Positions 10,910 to 21,071 of a stretch of DNA of 64,000 nt are shown here, one piece after another. The position numbers and the translations under genes are program-made. The stretch spans positions 1,674,001-1,738,000 of the forward strand of contig NZ_CP046884.1 of assembly GCF_014522205.1 (NCBI RefSeq), in the 5' to 3' direction. Under the pieces are notes generated by a model, which did not search any database, was not told the origin of the DNA, and saw nothing but the letters and a program-made list of their open reading frames with translations. How positions within the stretch are numbered: position 1 is the stretch's first letter; every line of letters begins with the position of its first letter. The stretch is from Corynebacterium poyangense (GTDB lineage: Bacteria; Actinomycetota; Actinomycetes; Mycobacteriales; Mycobacteriaceae).

Positions 10910-11344
10910 TTATAACAGGCCACCGAGCACGTCGTCCGAGTCAGCTGATGAGAAATCAGCTTCGGTTTCTTCCTGGTAACGAGACCAGGATTCTGCATCC
11001 CAGATCTCCAAGAAATCCACTGAGCCGATGACTACGCATTCCTTGACTAAGCCGGCATATTCGCGATGCGCTGCCGATAAGGTGATGCGCCCTTGACTAT
11101 CAGGCCGTTGCTCATCCGCACTCGCTGCGAGGTTTCGAATGAAAGCTCGAGCCTGAGGGTTTGTCCTCGAGACCGCTGCTGCTTTACGAGCGCGAGCTGC
11201 GAACTCCTCCCGGGGATAGACCGCAAGACTGTGGTCTTGCCCCTTCGTGACAGTAAGGCCCCCAGCTAATTCCTCACGGAATTTTGCTGGAAGAGTCAGT
11301 CTTCCCTTGTCATCAAGCTTCGGGGTGTAGGTACCCAAGAACAC
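10910..11344 (-). CDS. mraZ: MraZ transcriptional regulator
   Basis: MraZ is an AbrB-fold DNA-binding protein that regulates the dcw cluster. I place the start at the GTG at 11344, giving 144 residues beginning with the family-typical [20 protein letters not shown] after the initiator. An upstream GGAGGAGGGT ribosome binding site lies 7 bases before it. A longer frame reaching 11392 would add a basic, non-conserved 16-residue leader through that site and is unlikely. The two DKGR-type repeats (DDKGRLTLP and DSQGRITLS) of the double-MraZ fold are both visible. Three GTGGG boxes lie about 100 bp upstream. Confidence 0.94.
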   Translation of the reverse strand: MFLGTYTPKLDDKGRLTLPAKFREELAGGLTVTKGQDHSLAVYPREEFAARARKAAAVSRTNPQARAFIRNLAASADEQRPDSQGRITLSAAHREYAGLVKECVVIGSVDFLEIWDAESWSRYQEETEADFSSADSDDVLGGLL

Positions 11345-11445
11345 AGTCGGTACCCTCCTCCTCCGCTCGACGACACGGATCGACTTTCTCACGCTATGGC
11401 GTGATGGCCTCTCCCTAACAAGAGAGCATCACTCCACCGCTGCGC

Positions 11446-11470
11446 CCCACAATACCCCACTTTCCCCCAC
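11446..11470 (-). promoter_or_regulatory. MraZ operator upstream of mraZ (three GTGGG repeats)
   Basis: Read on the minus strand, GTGGG occurs at 11470-11466, 11460-11456 and 11450-11446, an exact 10-base period. This matches the published MraZ target of TGGGN repeats with 5-base spacers. The array lies 102-126 bp before the mraZ GTG start and in the same direction, so autoregulation of mraZ and the dcw operon is the natural reading. Confidence 0.8.
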
Positions 11471-11614
11471 AATCAACCTCGACACACCCCTTAATTTTGC
11501 CGAAAACTATCATTTTCCCAGGTTAACCAGGAAAAAACAGCAAATAATCTCGCTAGGCTGACACACCTGGAGAAGGCGCTATACCCCCATCAAATACCTC
11601 TTTAGGCACAGTAC

Positions 11615-11638
11615 TGGTATTGCGACTCATCAATACCA
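11615..11638. promoter_or_regulatory. Perfect 8-8-8 inverted repeat upstream of mraZ
   Basis: TGGTATTG at 11615-11622 is matched exactly by CAATACCA at 11631-11638 across an 8-base spacer. No T-run follows on either strand, so it is not a usual terminator. It lies between the two opposed GTGGG clusters and could be an operator for another regulator or an RNA hairpin. Function unknown. Confidence 0.4.
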
Positions 11639-11721
11639 ATAATCACAGACTACACAAAAACCCTCTTGACCTGGGCCATTTACTATAGTCTCCCCTCGCA
11701 AACTGGCCGGGAGGTATGTCA

Positions 11722-11759
11722 GTGGGGAGGAGTGGGGATTGAAAGTGGGAGAAAGTGGG
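11722..11759 (+). promoter_or_regulatory. Second GTGGG cluster, plus-strand oriented (candidate MraZ site)
   Basis: GTGGG occurs on the plus strand at 11722-11726, 11732-11736, 11745-11749 and 11755-11759. Spacing is 10, 13 and 10 bases, so it forms two MraZ-type pairs. It faces away from mraZ and has no plus-strand gene downstream. A palindromic ACTATAGT at 11682-11689 could supply a -10 element (TATAGT) on either strand. The cluster may be a distal MraZ site or may control an antisense or small RNA towards the DUF3040 gene. Confidence 0.5.
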
Positions 11760-11820
11760 GGATCCGAAGATAAAAGGCTCGGCACACGTGGCGAAGCCTC
11801 TCGACGACGATAGCTGGAGC

Positions 11821-11862
11821 AAAGAAAACCCTGGTCCCCCTTATCAGGGCAAGACCAGGGTT
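11821..11862 (-). terminator. Intrinsic terminator after the DUF3040 gene
   Basis: AACCCTGGTC (11827-11836) pairs perfectly with GACCAGGGTT (11853-11862). Read on the minus strand, the stem is followed by TTTTCTTT. It lies 58 bp past the DUF3040 stop and separates that gene from the mraZ control region. Confidence 0.8.
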
Positions 11863-11919
11863 GATGATGTAAAAGTCTACCGGAAGTTAGTGTGGACTAG
11901 AAGTGGTACGGATAATGGT

Positions 11920-12315
11920 TTAGGGATTGTCGAATCGTCTCCGAAAGTTATCTTCTAAACGGTCCCCTAGACTAGAACCACGTGATGGTGATGGTTTCTT
12001 CTGTGGTTTGTGCCCAAAATTGATCTCCGATGCACTGCGTCCACCGCGCAACATCCAAATGCCCGACCCTAGCATCAGGGCAAACCCACACACGCTTAGA
12101 GCTACCCACCATAGGCTGGTTTGAGCTAAGGCCACTCCGCCTAGCAGGAGGACGAGCCCTAGTACGGTTAAGGCTACCCCACGCAAGGTGAGCCCACTTA
12201 CCGGATTGCTATAGCTATCATCGTGCCCCACGCGTGCCCCGAATCGAGGATCATCAGCAAGCAAAGACTGCTCAATCTCGCGAAGCATCTGACGCTCCTG
12301 GTCTGATAATGACAC
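11920..12315 (-). CDS. DUF3040 small membrane protein
   Basis: This 131-residue protein begins MSLSDQERQMLREIEQSL, the hallmark of the actinobacterial DUF3040 family. It has a charged N-terminal region of about 45 residues, two adjacent membrane segments (about 47-67 and 70-90), and a basic C-terminal tail. The GTG start at 12315 has a GGGAGG site 6 bases upstream. The family is found next to the dcw cluster in corynebacteria and mycobacteria; its function is unknown. It ends at a strong terminator. Confidence 0.88.
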   Translation of the reverse strand: MSLSDQERQMLREIEQSLLADDPRFGARVGHDDSYSNPVSGLTLRGVALTVLGLVLLLGGVALAQTSLWWVALSVCGFALMLGSGIWMLRGGRSASEINFGHKPQKKPSPSRGSSLGDRLEDNFRRRFDNP

Positions 12316-12479
12316 AGCATTCCTCCCGGCGATATGCGTTTCACTATCACATCAGCATGGTCTGTGATTTTAGCGGACGTGATAAGAACCCTTACAGCTC
12401 TATTAACGTTTAGGCTAGCGCGATTGTTCCGTAGGCGCCGCCAAAAATATAGAGAACGATCATGAGCGCCGAAAAGAAA

Positions 12480-12956
12480 CTATGCTGCGGAAGAGTAGAT
12501 ACCCCCGTTTTCTACTTCTTCGAGGAACTGTTCCACCTGTTCGATTAGCCGATCTACCACCTTCGAGTCTCGCAGATCCGGCGCTCCTGCCAGGAGCCGT
12601 TGACGCTGAGACCGGTAGCTCCGAAAAACTTGCGCCCAATATTCACCTTGGCTGTCAATAAGCGCTAACTTGTGCCAAGCATCTTGAGTCCCCGCACGGC
12701 GCTTTTTTGGAGCTGACTGGGATATCCGGGATCCCGCCACTCGAAGAGCTGCTTGATAAGCACTTTCGAAGGCTTGGGCATAGTGTCCCCCCGCGCGCTG
12801 CTCAATGGCTTGAGCAAGCAGAAAATGCGCACGACTAAGGAAAGAGGACCGCCCCTGCCATGGTTGACTAAAACGAGTAGTTGCTGAAATTACCTGAGCC
12901 ACGATCTCCACATCCTTTCCCAAAATAATCTTTCTGCGTTGCTGTGACTTTGACAC
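12480..12956 (-). CDS. SAV_6107-type HEPN-domain protein
   Basis: The product (up to 158 residues) has a helical segment of the form FLSRAHFLLAQAIEQRAGGHYAQAFESAYQAALRVAG, which I recognise as the HEPN-like domain of the SAV_6107 family found near dcw in actinobacteria. HEPN domains often act in nucleic-acid or nucleotide binding; no RX4-6H nuclease motif is evident here, so I do not assign enzymatic activity. The start is unclear: GTG at 12956 has no visible ribosome site, while a GTG near 12903 follows AGGATGTGGAG. The conserved domain is inside either version. Confidence 0.7.
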   Translation of the reverse strand: MSKSQQRRKIILGKDVEIVAQVISATTRFSQPWQGRSSFLSRAHFLLAQAIEQRAGGHYAQAFESAYQAALRVAGSRISQSAPKKRRAGTQDAWHKLALIDSQGEYWAQVFRSYRSQRQRLLAGAPDLRDSKVVDRLIEQVEQFLEEVENGGIYSSAA

Positions 12957-13089
12957 TAGATAGCGCCTCGGACATCACCACTTAAAAAATCGAACTTTTG
13001 TTCTAATTTTAGCATCTTGAGCAACCCCATCGGAAGGTTTTTGCCTTATTTAGTCCCACCACGCAAGGTTTCATGGTTCGATAGAGATT

Positions 13090-13671
13090 GTGACTGTGGA
13101 AATTCGGCGCCTAAGTATCCCTGAATTTTCGGTGCATTGTCCCGCCTTCGTAGACATCTACCTGACCGCAATGGGATATAGTCCGTCACTTCGGAATCGC
13201 CAGATCGAGAATTGGCGTCGTGACACATCCCGCCCCGCCTTTACCGCTCTCTGCGCGATAGAACAGGACTTCATCATCGGGGTGGCATACGGTTTCCTAG
13301 GAACTCCAGATCATTGGTGGTATCGCCAACTTGAGCATGGTCTCGCCCACCACTCTCCCCCCATCACCCACTACCGAAACATTTTGTCCAGTTTCTTTGA
13401 AGTAGCTGAGCTTCACGTCGCGCCTTCTCGACAATCTCGAGGAGTAGGGCGAATGCTCATATCTCAGCTTCTCCACCACGTGCCCGCCGACTATGCCGTG
13501 CTCTCTACCCCCGAGGTCCCTCAAGAATCTAACGCCGCCTTTCACCTCTATCGTTCGCTAGGATTCCAAGATCTGCTCCGCAACTACTATTTTTCTGGGG
13601 ACTCACGGCCTTTCGCCGTGCTGTATTCCGCTTTGCCAGTCAATTCCAGCATTGTCAGCAACGGTCGGTAA
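13090..13671 (+). CDS. GNAT-family N-acetyltransferase
   Basis: The 193-residue product has the GNAT acetyl-CoA motif A, VAELHVAPSRQSRGVGRML, at about residues 101-119, and the motif B region NAAFHLYRSLGFQ near 152-164. The substrate cannot be told from the sequence. The start is a GTG with a poor ribosome site. The stop overlaps the first possible start of the downstream polyprenyl synthase by one base (TAATG), so the two genes are probably co-transcribed. Confidence 0.85.
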   Translation: MTVEIRRLSIPEFSVHCPAFVDIYLTAMGYSPSLRNRQIENWRRDTSRPAFTALCAIEQDFIIGVAYGFLGTPDHWWYRQLEHGLAHHSPPITHYRNILSSFFEVAELHVAPSRQSRGVGRMLISQLLHHVPADYAVLSTPEVPQESNAAFHLYRSLGFQDLLRNYYFSGDSRPFAVLYSALPVNSSIVSNGR

Positions 13672-13715
13672 TGTTGGGAACGGTCCCATCGTCATGTCCC
13701 AGAGGTCCGCGTCCC

Positions 13716-14792
13716 ATGAATATTCATCAAGAAATCCCTGCCGAGGTCACTAAGGCTCTGGCCGACTATATCGATTCCCGGCACGAGGAAGTCCGCACCA
13801 TTGGGGCACCGGTCGACAAGGCTGTCGGTCACCTATCTCGCTTCATCCTCGAAGGCGGCAAAAGAGTCCGACCTCTCTATGCCTGGACTGGTTTTTTAGC
13901 AGCGCGTGGACTGTCCGGAGAAGAAGACCCCGACGCCGTAATTCGCGCAATCTCCTCCCTGGAATTTATCCAAGCCTGCGCCCTCATCCATGACGACATA
14001 ATTGATGCTTCCGATACCCGCCGGGGCAATCCCACCATCCACCGAAGCGTAGCCCGGACCCACCAGGAATCACGTTGGTGCGGATCAGCAGATCATTTTG
14101 GTGAATCAGTGGCTATTTTAGTCGGAGACCTCGCCTTAGTTTGGGCCGAAGACATGTTTTTGGAATCGGGTCTATCCCCGGCAGCATTAACCCGCGCCCG
14201 AGCACCCTGGCGGGGAATGCGCACCGAAGTCATTGGCGGCCAGTTGCTCGATATTTCCTTGGAAGCCGCCGGAACCGAGGATATTGCTGCAGCCAATTCA
14301 GTCAATCTCTATAAAACTGCGGCCTATACGATCGAGCGCCCCTTACACCTGGGCGCCGCTATCGCCGGAGCCGATGACACTGTCATCTCCGCTCTTCGTC
14401 ATTATGGGCGAGATATTGGCGTCGCATTCCAACTCCGTGACGATCTTCTTGGGGTCTTTGGAGACCCAGCTATCACCGGCAAACCCGCTGGCGATGACCT
14501 GAGACAAGGGAAACGTACGGAATTATTATGCACTGCCTTAACCTACGCAGATCGCCATGACCCTGCGGCCGCTGCCGAACTTCGCCGGCACGTGGGACGA
14601 ACCAAAGATGATGCCATCATCCAGCGACTCACCAGCATCATTCAAGACACCGGCGCTGAAGACGTCATCGAGTCCAGGATCAGTGACTTAAAGGCCTCTG
14701 GCATTGATTATTTATCTTCAGCGCACATTCCCGACGAGGTATTCACCCTACTCAAGGAATTAGCGCTCAAAGCTACCGAACGGCGGTATTAA
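13716..14792 (+). CDS. idsA: Polyprenyl diphosphate synthase (geranylgeranyl diphosphate synthase type)
   Basis: This enzyme condenses isopentenyl diphosphate onto allylic diphosphates, feeding polyprenyl carriers, menaquinone or carotenoids. Both Asp-rich motifs are present: IHDDIIDASDTRRG, and FQLRDDLLGVFGDPAITGKPAGDD. I chose the ATG at 13716 (358 residues), preceded by AGAGG. An ATG at 13671 overlapping the previous stop would add 15 residues. Position before mptA matches the Rv2173-Rv2174 and C. glutamicum idsA arrangement. Confidence 0.88.
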   Translation: MNIHQEIPAEVTKALADYIDSRHEEVRTIGAPVDKAVGHLSRFILEGGKRVRPLYAWTGFLAARGLSGEEDPDAVIRAISSLEFIQACALIHDDIIDASDTRRGNPTIHRSVARTHQESRWCGSADHFGESVAILVGDLALVWAEDMFLESGLSPAALTRARAPWRGMRTEVIGGQLLDISLEAAGTEDIAAANSVNLYKTAAYTIERPLHLGAAIAGADDTVISALRHYGRDIGVAFQLRDDLLGVFGDPAITGKPAGDDLRQGKRTELLCTALTYADRHDPAAAAELRRHVGRTKDDAIIQRLTSIIQDTGAEDVIESRISDLKASGIDYLSSAHIPDEVFTLLKELALKATERRY

Positions 14793-14794
14793 TT

Positions 14795-16285
14795 GTGAGA
14801 ATTTCTGCCGCGACACTCCCCTCGTGTTTTTCCCTCACCATCGGTTCTACTCTGTTACTTTCCTTCAGCTCCTTTGGTGCCGGAGCTACCCGAAACCGCG
14901 GTGGCGTCCTCGACGCTCTTCATCTCGGATTCCTCGCCTACGGGCACGGTGCAGCCCTCTCGAATATAGGTTTCTTCCTAGGTCTGGTACTTATTGTCGG
15001 CACTTGGGCTTTAGCCGGACGCCGCTATGTTTTCTGCACTCTCGATAGCGAATCTGAACGTCTGTATAAGATACGACGTCTACTTCTTGCCCAGATTCTC
15101 TGCCTTATTCCAGCCGCCCCGATGTTATCGAGGGATGTGTATTCCTACCTCATGCAAGGGGCTATGATCCGCGACGGATTTGACCCCTATACCCAGGGAG
15201 CAGCAATTGATCCCGGCCCCATGCTGCACGAAGTCTCCTTTGACTGGCGAAACACCACGACCCCTTACGGGCCCTTGCATTTATGGCTCGGCGATGCCAT
15301 CACCAAAATAGTTGGCGATAACGTCACCCTAGGGGTTTTACTCTATAAATTCGTCTCCATTGCTGGGTTCTTCGCCATCATGTGGGCAATTCCCCGCATT
15401 GCCGTCAAACTCGGCGGAGACCCGATCATGGCTCTTTGGCTCGGTGTCGCCAACCCCGTCATGGTTCTCCACATGGTGGGGGGAATGCATAATGAATCCG
15501 TCATGGTCGGGCTCGTAAGCCTCGGGATCTATCTCTCCTTAAAAAAGCACTTCTTCAGCGGAATCGGCCTCATTGGGCTGGCGGTGTCTCTCAAAGTTAC
15601 CGCAGCGATTGCTGTTCCCTTCATCGTGTGGCTCGCAGTACGCACCTACGGCGGACAATTAGGCGACCCCTGGGGACCTAGAATCATAAGTTTCTTCGTG
15701 TCAGGGGCGATAGCTCTCAGCGAAACAATTGCAGTAGTGAGCCTAGTAACCTGGCTATCTGGTTCTAGCTGGGGTTGGCTATCACAAATCAGCGGGAATT
15801 CTAAGGTCATTAACCCCCTGGCACTTCCCTCATTACTTGCCAGCCTGATCACCCCCTTCTTCCAACTAGGGAATGAAGACTTTTCCTTTAACACCCCCCT
15901 CGCCATTTTCCGCACCGTCAGCATGGGGTTCATGCTGCTTGGACTAGTTATAGTGTGGTGGCTCTTCCGCAAAAACGCACGAACTGCTGTCGCCGGCACC
16001 GCCGCCGCCTACCTTGTAGCATTCATCTTTAACTCGGTGACCCTGCCGTGGTACTACGCCAGCGTGATTTCCTTGGTGGGAACCGTCAAACCACCGCATC
16101 TTCTGGTTCGCTGGGTTATCGGTCTCTCCATCGTCGTTACCATGGCGTTCTCGGGTTCCGGAAACCACATGCTTTATAACTTGGCGTGGATGGTCGTGTC
16201 CGGACTCGCGGCTTGGGTGATGAGCGATCTTTGCGTCGGCCCTCGCCGAAGAGTCAGCCTCACCCATACCCCAGCAGTGAGCTAA
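14795..16285 (+). CDS. mptA: MptA, polyprenol-phosphomannose-dependent alpha-1,6-mannosyltransferase
   Basis: MptA is a GT-C membrane glycosyltransferase that elongates the alpha-1,6-mannan backbone of lipomannan and lipoarabinomannan outside the membrane. The 496-residue protein has about 12 hydrophobic segments and an acidic-aromatic loop, LSRDVYSYLMQG, typical of the catalytic Asp region. The assignment to MptA rather than MptB rests mainly on synteny: idsA-mptA-Rv2175c-pknL is conserved in M. tuberculosis (Rv2173-Rv2176) and C. glutamicum. The GTG start follows the idsA stop by 2 bp. Confidence 0.85.
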   Translation: MRISAATLPSCFSLTIGSTLLLSFSSFGAGATRNRGGVLDALHLGFLAYGHGAALSNIGFFLGLVLIVGTWALAGRRYVFCTLDSESERLYKIRRLLLAQILCLIPAAPMLSRDVYSYLMQGAMIRDGFDPYTQGAAIDPGPMLHEVSFDWRNTTTPYGPLHLWLGDAITKIVGDNVTLGVLLYKFVSIAGFFAIMWAIPRIAVKLGGDPIMALWLGVANPVMVLHMVGGMHNESVMVGLVSLGIYLSLKKHFFSGIGLIGLAVSLKVTAAIAVPFIVWLAVRTYGGQLGDPWGPRIISFFVSGAIALSETIAVVSLVTWLSGSSWGWLSQISGNSKVINPLALPSLLASLITPFFQLGNEDFSFNTPLAIFRTVSMGFMLLGLVIVWWLFRKNARTAVAGTAAAYLVAFIFNSVTLPWYYASVISLVGTVKPPHLLVRWVIGLSIVVTMAFSGSGNHMLYNLAWMVVSGLAAWVMSDLCVGPRRRVSLTHTPAVS

Positions 16286-16288
16286 GTC

Positions 16289-16651
16289 TTAAAACGCCAT
16301 CGCCTGTGCTCGACGCATGACTTCCCTCGCTAAATGACCGTGAAGTGCGTCAACGGGACGGCCCGGCAAAGAATCATCCTCGCTAAATAGGTAGCGCAAA
16401 ATTTCCCCATCCTGGTATCCGCCGTCGGACAACAAGGTGATAACGCCGGGTACAAAACGATTGATTCCCTTTTCGCCCAAGAACACTGCCGGGATTTTGC
16501 GCACTCCATGATCCCACACCGCAATCAACTTACGCTCCTTGACCATATTGATGATGTGGGTTACCGGAACATCCAGGCGCTCTGCTACAGCCGGCACGTC
16601 CAGTAAAGGTTCGTCAGCAGACAAAACTGAAGATTTGATGTTATCAGCCAC
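16289..16651 (-). CDS. Rv2175c-type DNA-binding protein
   Basis: This 120-residue protein resembles mycobacterial Rv2175c, a helix-turn-helix DNA-binding protein that is a known substrate of PknL. The segment LDVPAVAERLDVPVTHIINMVKERKL reads as a winged helix-turn-helix. The C-terminal half contains GVITLLSDGGYQDGEILRYL. The GTG start at 16651 follows AAGGTAGCTGC. It is convergent with mptA (3 bp apart) and divergent from pknL (80 bp), the same position as in M. tuberculosis. Target genes are unknown. Confidence 0.8.
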   Translation of the reverse strand: MADNIKSSVLSADEPLLDVPAVAERLDVPVTHIINMVKERKLIAVWDHGVRKIPAVFLGEKGINRFVPGVITLLSDGGYQDGEILRYLFSEDDSLPGRPVDALHGHLAREVMRRAQAMAF

Positions 16652-16731
16652 GCAGCTACCTTAGCACTGTTTAACACCTCTTCGCGGGGGCTTGTGGCAC
16701 GTCGACCCCCATATCGTCCATACTTATAGCC

Positions 16732-18975
16732 ATGGTTGAACTGAAGGTCGGGGATATCCTCGAAGCACGCTACCGGATCGATCGACCGATTGCCCGTGGT
16801 GGAATGTCAACTGTGTACCGCTGCGTTGATTTAAGGCTAGCGCGAGCGGTTGCGGTCAAAGTCATGGACCAACGCTTTGCTACCGACCCAGTTTTCCGTA
16901 CCCGGTTTCGCCGAGAAGCCCGAGCTATGGCTCAACTCTCTCACCCCAATTTGGTGAACGTCTATGACTTCGGCTCCGACGGAGACCATATTTTCCTCGT
17001 CATGGAATTAATTACCGGCGGAACTCTCCGGGAGCTTTTGGCTGAAACTGGACCATTACCCCCGTATGCCGCCGCAGGAGTAATACGAAGCTTGCTCACT
17101 GGACTGTCAGTAGCCCACAACGCGGGTATGGTCCATCGCGATATCAAACCCGATAACGTCTTAATCAACAATAACCACCTGGTGAAACTCGCCGATTTTG
17201 GGTTGGTGCGGGCAGCTTCGCGCAATACCGAAACCGGAAAAATCGTTGGCACAGTGTCGTATTTGTCTCCCGAACAAGTAAGTGGCGGGGAAATTACCAC
17301 AGCTAGCGATGTCTATTCTGCCGGGATCTTATTTTATGAGTTATTAACTGGACACACCCCCTTCCATGGCGAAACCCAGCTTGATCACGCTTATCACCGC
17401 TTAAAAGAGGATGTTCCCTCGCCTTCCGCTGCGGAGCCTGGCATTCCGCATTTGGTTGATGAACTCGTCGCCACTGCAACAGCGCGGGAACCCTCTCAGC
17501 GTTTCACCGACGCCGAGGAATATTTAGCCGCTCTCGATGATGTGTCCCGGGAATTGAAATTCCCCAACTATATCGTGCCGATTCCACAAAACGCAGCGGC
17601 TCACCGTGCCGCGGAAATCCCCCCTGATACTAGCGGTTTAACTGGACCTTTAGAGCCTACCGGCATTATTGATCATCCGGATAATTCTCGATCCGAGGAT
17701 CTCACTGAGGTGATTCGACAAACTCGTGTGGCTGAACCAGATCCAGCGTGGGCACCCTCTTTCAATGACAATCCTGCTGCCCACGAAACAAGTATCCTGG
17801 CTCAGCCTAACGTCCCCGGTGGTGCCATTGCTCCCGCACGTCAACCAGTTTCTCCAGATGCTCCCCCTCCTGGAGAAACGCACACTCATTCAGCTCCCAT
17901 GTCTAATAGATCTGGCTGGACTTTGGCTTTATGGCTCGTGGTCATCGCAGCGTTAACTGCGGCAATCGCCTTAGGCGGATGGTGGTTTGGATCAGGTCGT
18001 TATGGAGAAATACCTCAGGTTTTCGGGATGGGGGAACAGGAGGCTACCCGTGTTTTAGAGCAAGCGGGCTTTAGCACTGAAGTCCGCGAAGTTTACGATA
18101 ACAACACGACGGTCTCTTTGGCCGCTGGGACTGATCCAGCCGCCGGAGAAAAGGAAGTGCGCGGCCGCAGTGTTACCTTGTTAATCTCGCTAGGGAAACC
18201 AGTAATCCCGGCGCTACCTGATAATCGAGATCCCGAAACCTATCGACAGGCTCTCACCCAGCATTCTCTGGTATATCAGCGCGCTGAGCAAGAGTTTTCC
18301 GATAGCATCCCGGAAGGGAAAATCGTTCGGGTGGACCCAAGTCCGGGTCAAACCGTCAATGTCGATACTCAGATTTCCGTGCACCTAAGTAAAGGGCCTG
18401 CCCCGGTCAAAGTTCCTGACGTGAAGAAAATGGAGCTCGATAAGGCCCAGGAAGTCCTAGAAAAGGCGGGCCTTAAACTCGGAGATATCCGCCACCAGTT
18501 TGATGCCAACGCCGAAAGCGGGCTTGTTTTTGCCACCGATCCACTCCCGGGGGTCGAGCTAGCTAAAGGCTCAGCGGTAAATGTCAGTGTCTCTACCGCC
18601 ATCAAGGTCCCCGATGTCGTTGGGTTAACCAGAGATAAGGCCGAGGAGAAGCTTCGAGCTGAAGGAATTCAGGTGAAAAGCGTAGAAGTTGCCCCTAATA
18701 CTGTTGCTGATCGTGCAGATACCGTGGTGGAAATCAGCGCTGAACAGGGGCAATACTTAGATCCAGAAAATGCCTGGGTGATTCTTAAAACACCGGAAAA
18801 GGTTAAGGTACCCCGTCTTCTCGGATCGAAAATCTCCGACGCCCGCCAGAAACTGGAAGCAGCCGGCTTAGGGATAAGAAGCAGCGATGAGGATTCTTCC
18901 CGGATATATCATCAAAGCCCGAAAGCCGGAGAAGAAGTATCCCCGTCTACCGTTGTCACGGTCGACGGGCTCTAG
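16732..18975 (+). CDS. pknL: PknL, membrane Ser/Thr protein kinase with five PASTA repeats
   Basis: The 747-residue protein has an N-terminal Hanks-type kinase domain (about 10-275) with AVKVMD, HRDIKPDNV, DFGLVR and the activation loop GKIVGTVSYLSPEQ. A Pro/Ser-rich linker follows, then one membrane helix at about 400-423 and five extracellular PASTA-like repeats, ending at residue 747. PASTA domains bind muropeptides or lipid II, so this is a wall-sensing kinase. The last repeats begin with VPDV or VPRLLG. No ribosome site is seen; TACTTA at 16721-16726 is well placed for a leaderless transcript. Confidence 0.9.
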   Translation: MVELKVGDILEARYRIDRPIARGGMSTVYRCVDLRLARAVAVKVMDQRFATDPVFRTRFRREARAMAQLSHPNLVNVYDFGSDGDHIFLVMELITGGTLRELLAETGPLPPYAAAGVIRSLLTGLSVAHNAGMVHRDIKPDNVLINNNHLVKLADFGLVRAASRNTETGKIVGTVSYLSPEQVSGGEITTASDVYSAGILFYELLTGHTPFHGETQLDHAYHRLKEDVPSPSAAEPGIPHLVDELVATATAREPSQRFTDAEEYLAALDDVSRELKFPNYIVPIPQNAAAHRAAEIPPDTSGLTGPLEPTGIIDHPDNSRSEDLTEVIRQTRVAEPDPAWAPSFNDNPAAHETSILAQPNVPGGAIAPARQPVSPDAPPPGETHTHSAPMSNRSGWTLALWLVVIAALTAAIALGGWWFGSGRYGEIPQVFGMGEQEATRVLEQAGFSTEVREVYDNNTTVSLAAGTDPAAGEKEVRGRSVTLLISLGKPVIPALPDNRDPETYRQALTQHSLVYQRAEQEFSDSIPEGKIVRVDPSPGQTVNVDTQISVHLSKGPAPVKVPDVKKMELDKAQEVLEKAGLKLGDIRHQFDANAESGLVFATDPLPGVELAKGSAVNVSVSTAIKVPDVVGLTRDKAEEKLRAEGIQVKSVEVAPNTVADRADTVVEISAEQGQYLDPENAWVILKTPEKVKVPRLLGSKISDARQKLEAAGLGIRSSDEDSSRIYHQSPKAGEEVSPSTVVTVDGL

Positions 18976-18989
18976 CCGAATCACCAGCG

Positions 18990-20429
<1,440 letters not shown>

Positions 20430-20454
20430 TTAGCCTTAAAACGCTGGTGACGTG

Positions 20455-20949
20455 TCAGCGACGTGGATGCATTGTTGCTGCTTCACACACCTTGAACTTT
20501 TCTAAATTATGGCGCGCATCCACTAAAGCGTCATGGTTTCCACTGGGGGTTTTCGGTAAAACCGGTTTACCAACCATTTCCCAATACTGCTTGAGTTCAT
20601 GAGTAAACCGAGGAATAGCTTGGGGTAGATCACTCATGTCCCCGAAAAGCTGCGCAAGAACCACATGGTCATAGGCCCCTACCCACGCCCAGAGCTCAGG
20701 TCTAGTTTTTCCGACGGTGAGGAACTCAAGGACCTCATCCCGGATACGTTCTTTTGAACGCCACGCCTCAGTGCCCGGACTCGGTAGCTTAGCGAGAACA
20801 TTTTCCGCCACCCAAGAATTAGCTTTGGCGGGATCGAATTCTGTGGACACGGCATAGTATTCCCGGCCATCTTCAGCAACAATCCCGATAGAAATCAATT
20901 CAATGGTGTGCCCATCTTCGATGAACTCGGTGTCGTAGAAGTAGCGCAC
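20455..20949 (-). CDS. Rv2179c-type 3'-5' exoribonuclease
   Basis: The 164-residue protein (GTG start at 20949, MRYFYDTEFIEDG) matches the family of M. tuberculosis Rv2179c, an RNase of the DEDDh exonuclease group. Metal-binding residues are visible in YDTEF, in WVGAYDHV, and as H and D in GNHDALVDARHN. The frame can be extended 14 residues to 20991, but the family start is at RYFYDTEF. It lies just upstream of aroG on the same strand, as Rv2179c-Rv2178c do. Confidence 0.85.
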   Translation of the reverse strand: MRYFYDTEFIEDGHTIELISIGIVAEDGREYYAVSTEFDPAKANSWVAENVLAKLPSPGTEAWRSKERIRDEVLEFLTVGKTRPELWAWVGAYDHVVLAQLFGDMSDLPQAIPRFTHELKQYWEMVGKPVLPKTPSGNHDALVDARHNLEKFKVCEAATMHPRR

Positions 20950-21071
20950 GACCAGCCTCGTCCTTCCCCATCGCTTTAGCTGAAGCGACATTCGTTTCTC
21001 ATGCCTAGGACTATTAGCCTAATGCCTTCTCAATTGATCTGCTCTTCGACCCCCTTGATACATTCTCCTTC

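Noticed and set aside
11641-11700. Plus-strand promoter TTGACC with TATAGT before the distal GTGGG cluster
   Set aside because: The spacer is only 12 bases, too short for a sigma-A promoter; the TATAGT alone is mentioned as a weak possibility because ACTATAGT is palindromic.
11755-11958. Plus-strand 67-codon frame starting inside the distal GTGGG cluster
   Set aside because: It starts at one of the GTGGG boxes, runs through the DUF3040 terminator and into that gene on the opposite strand; composition is not protein-like.
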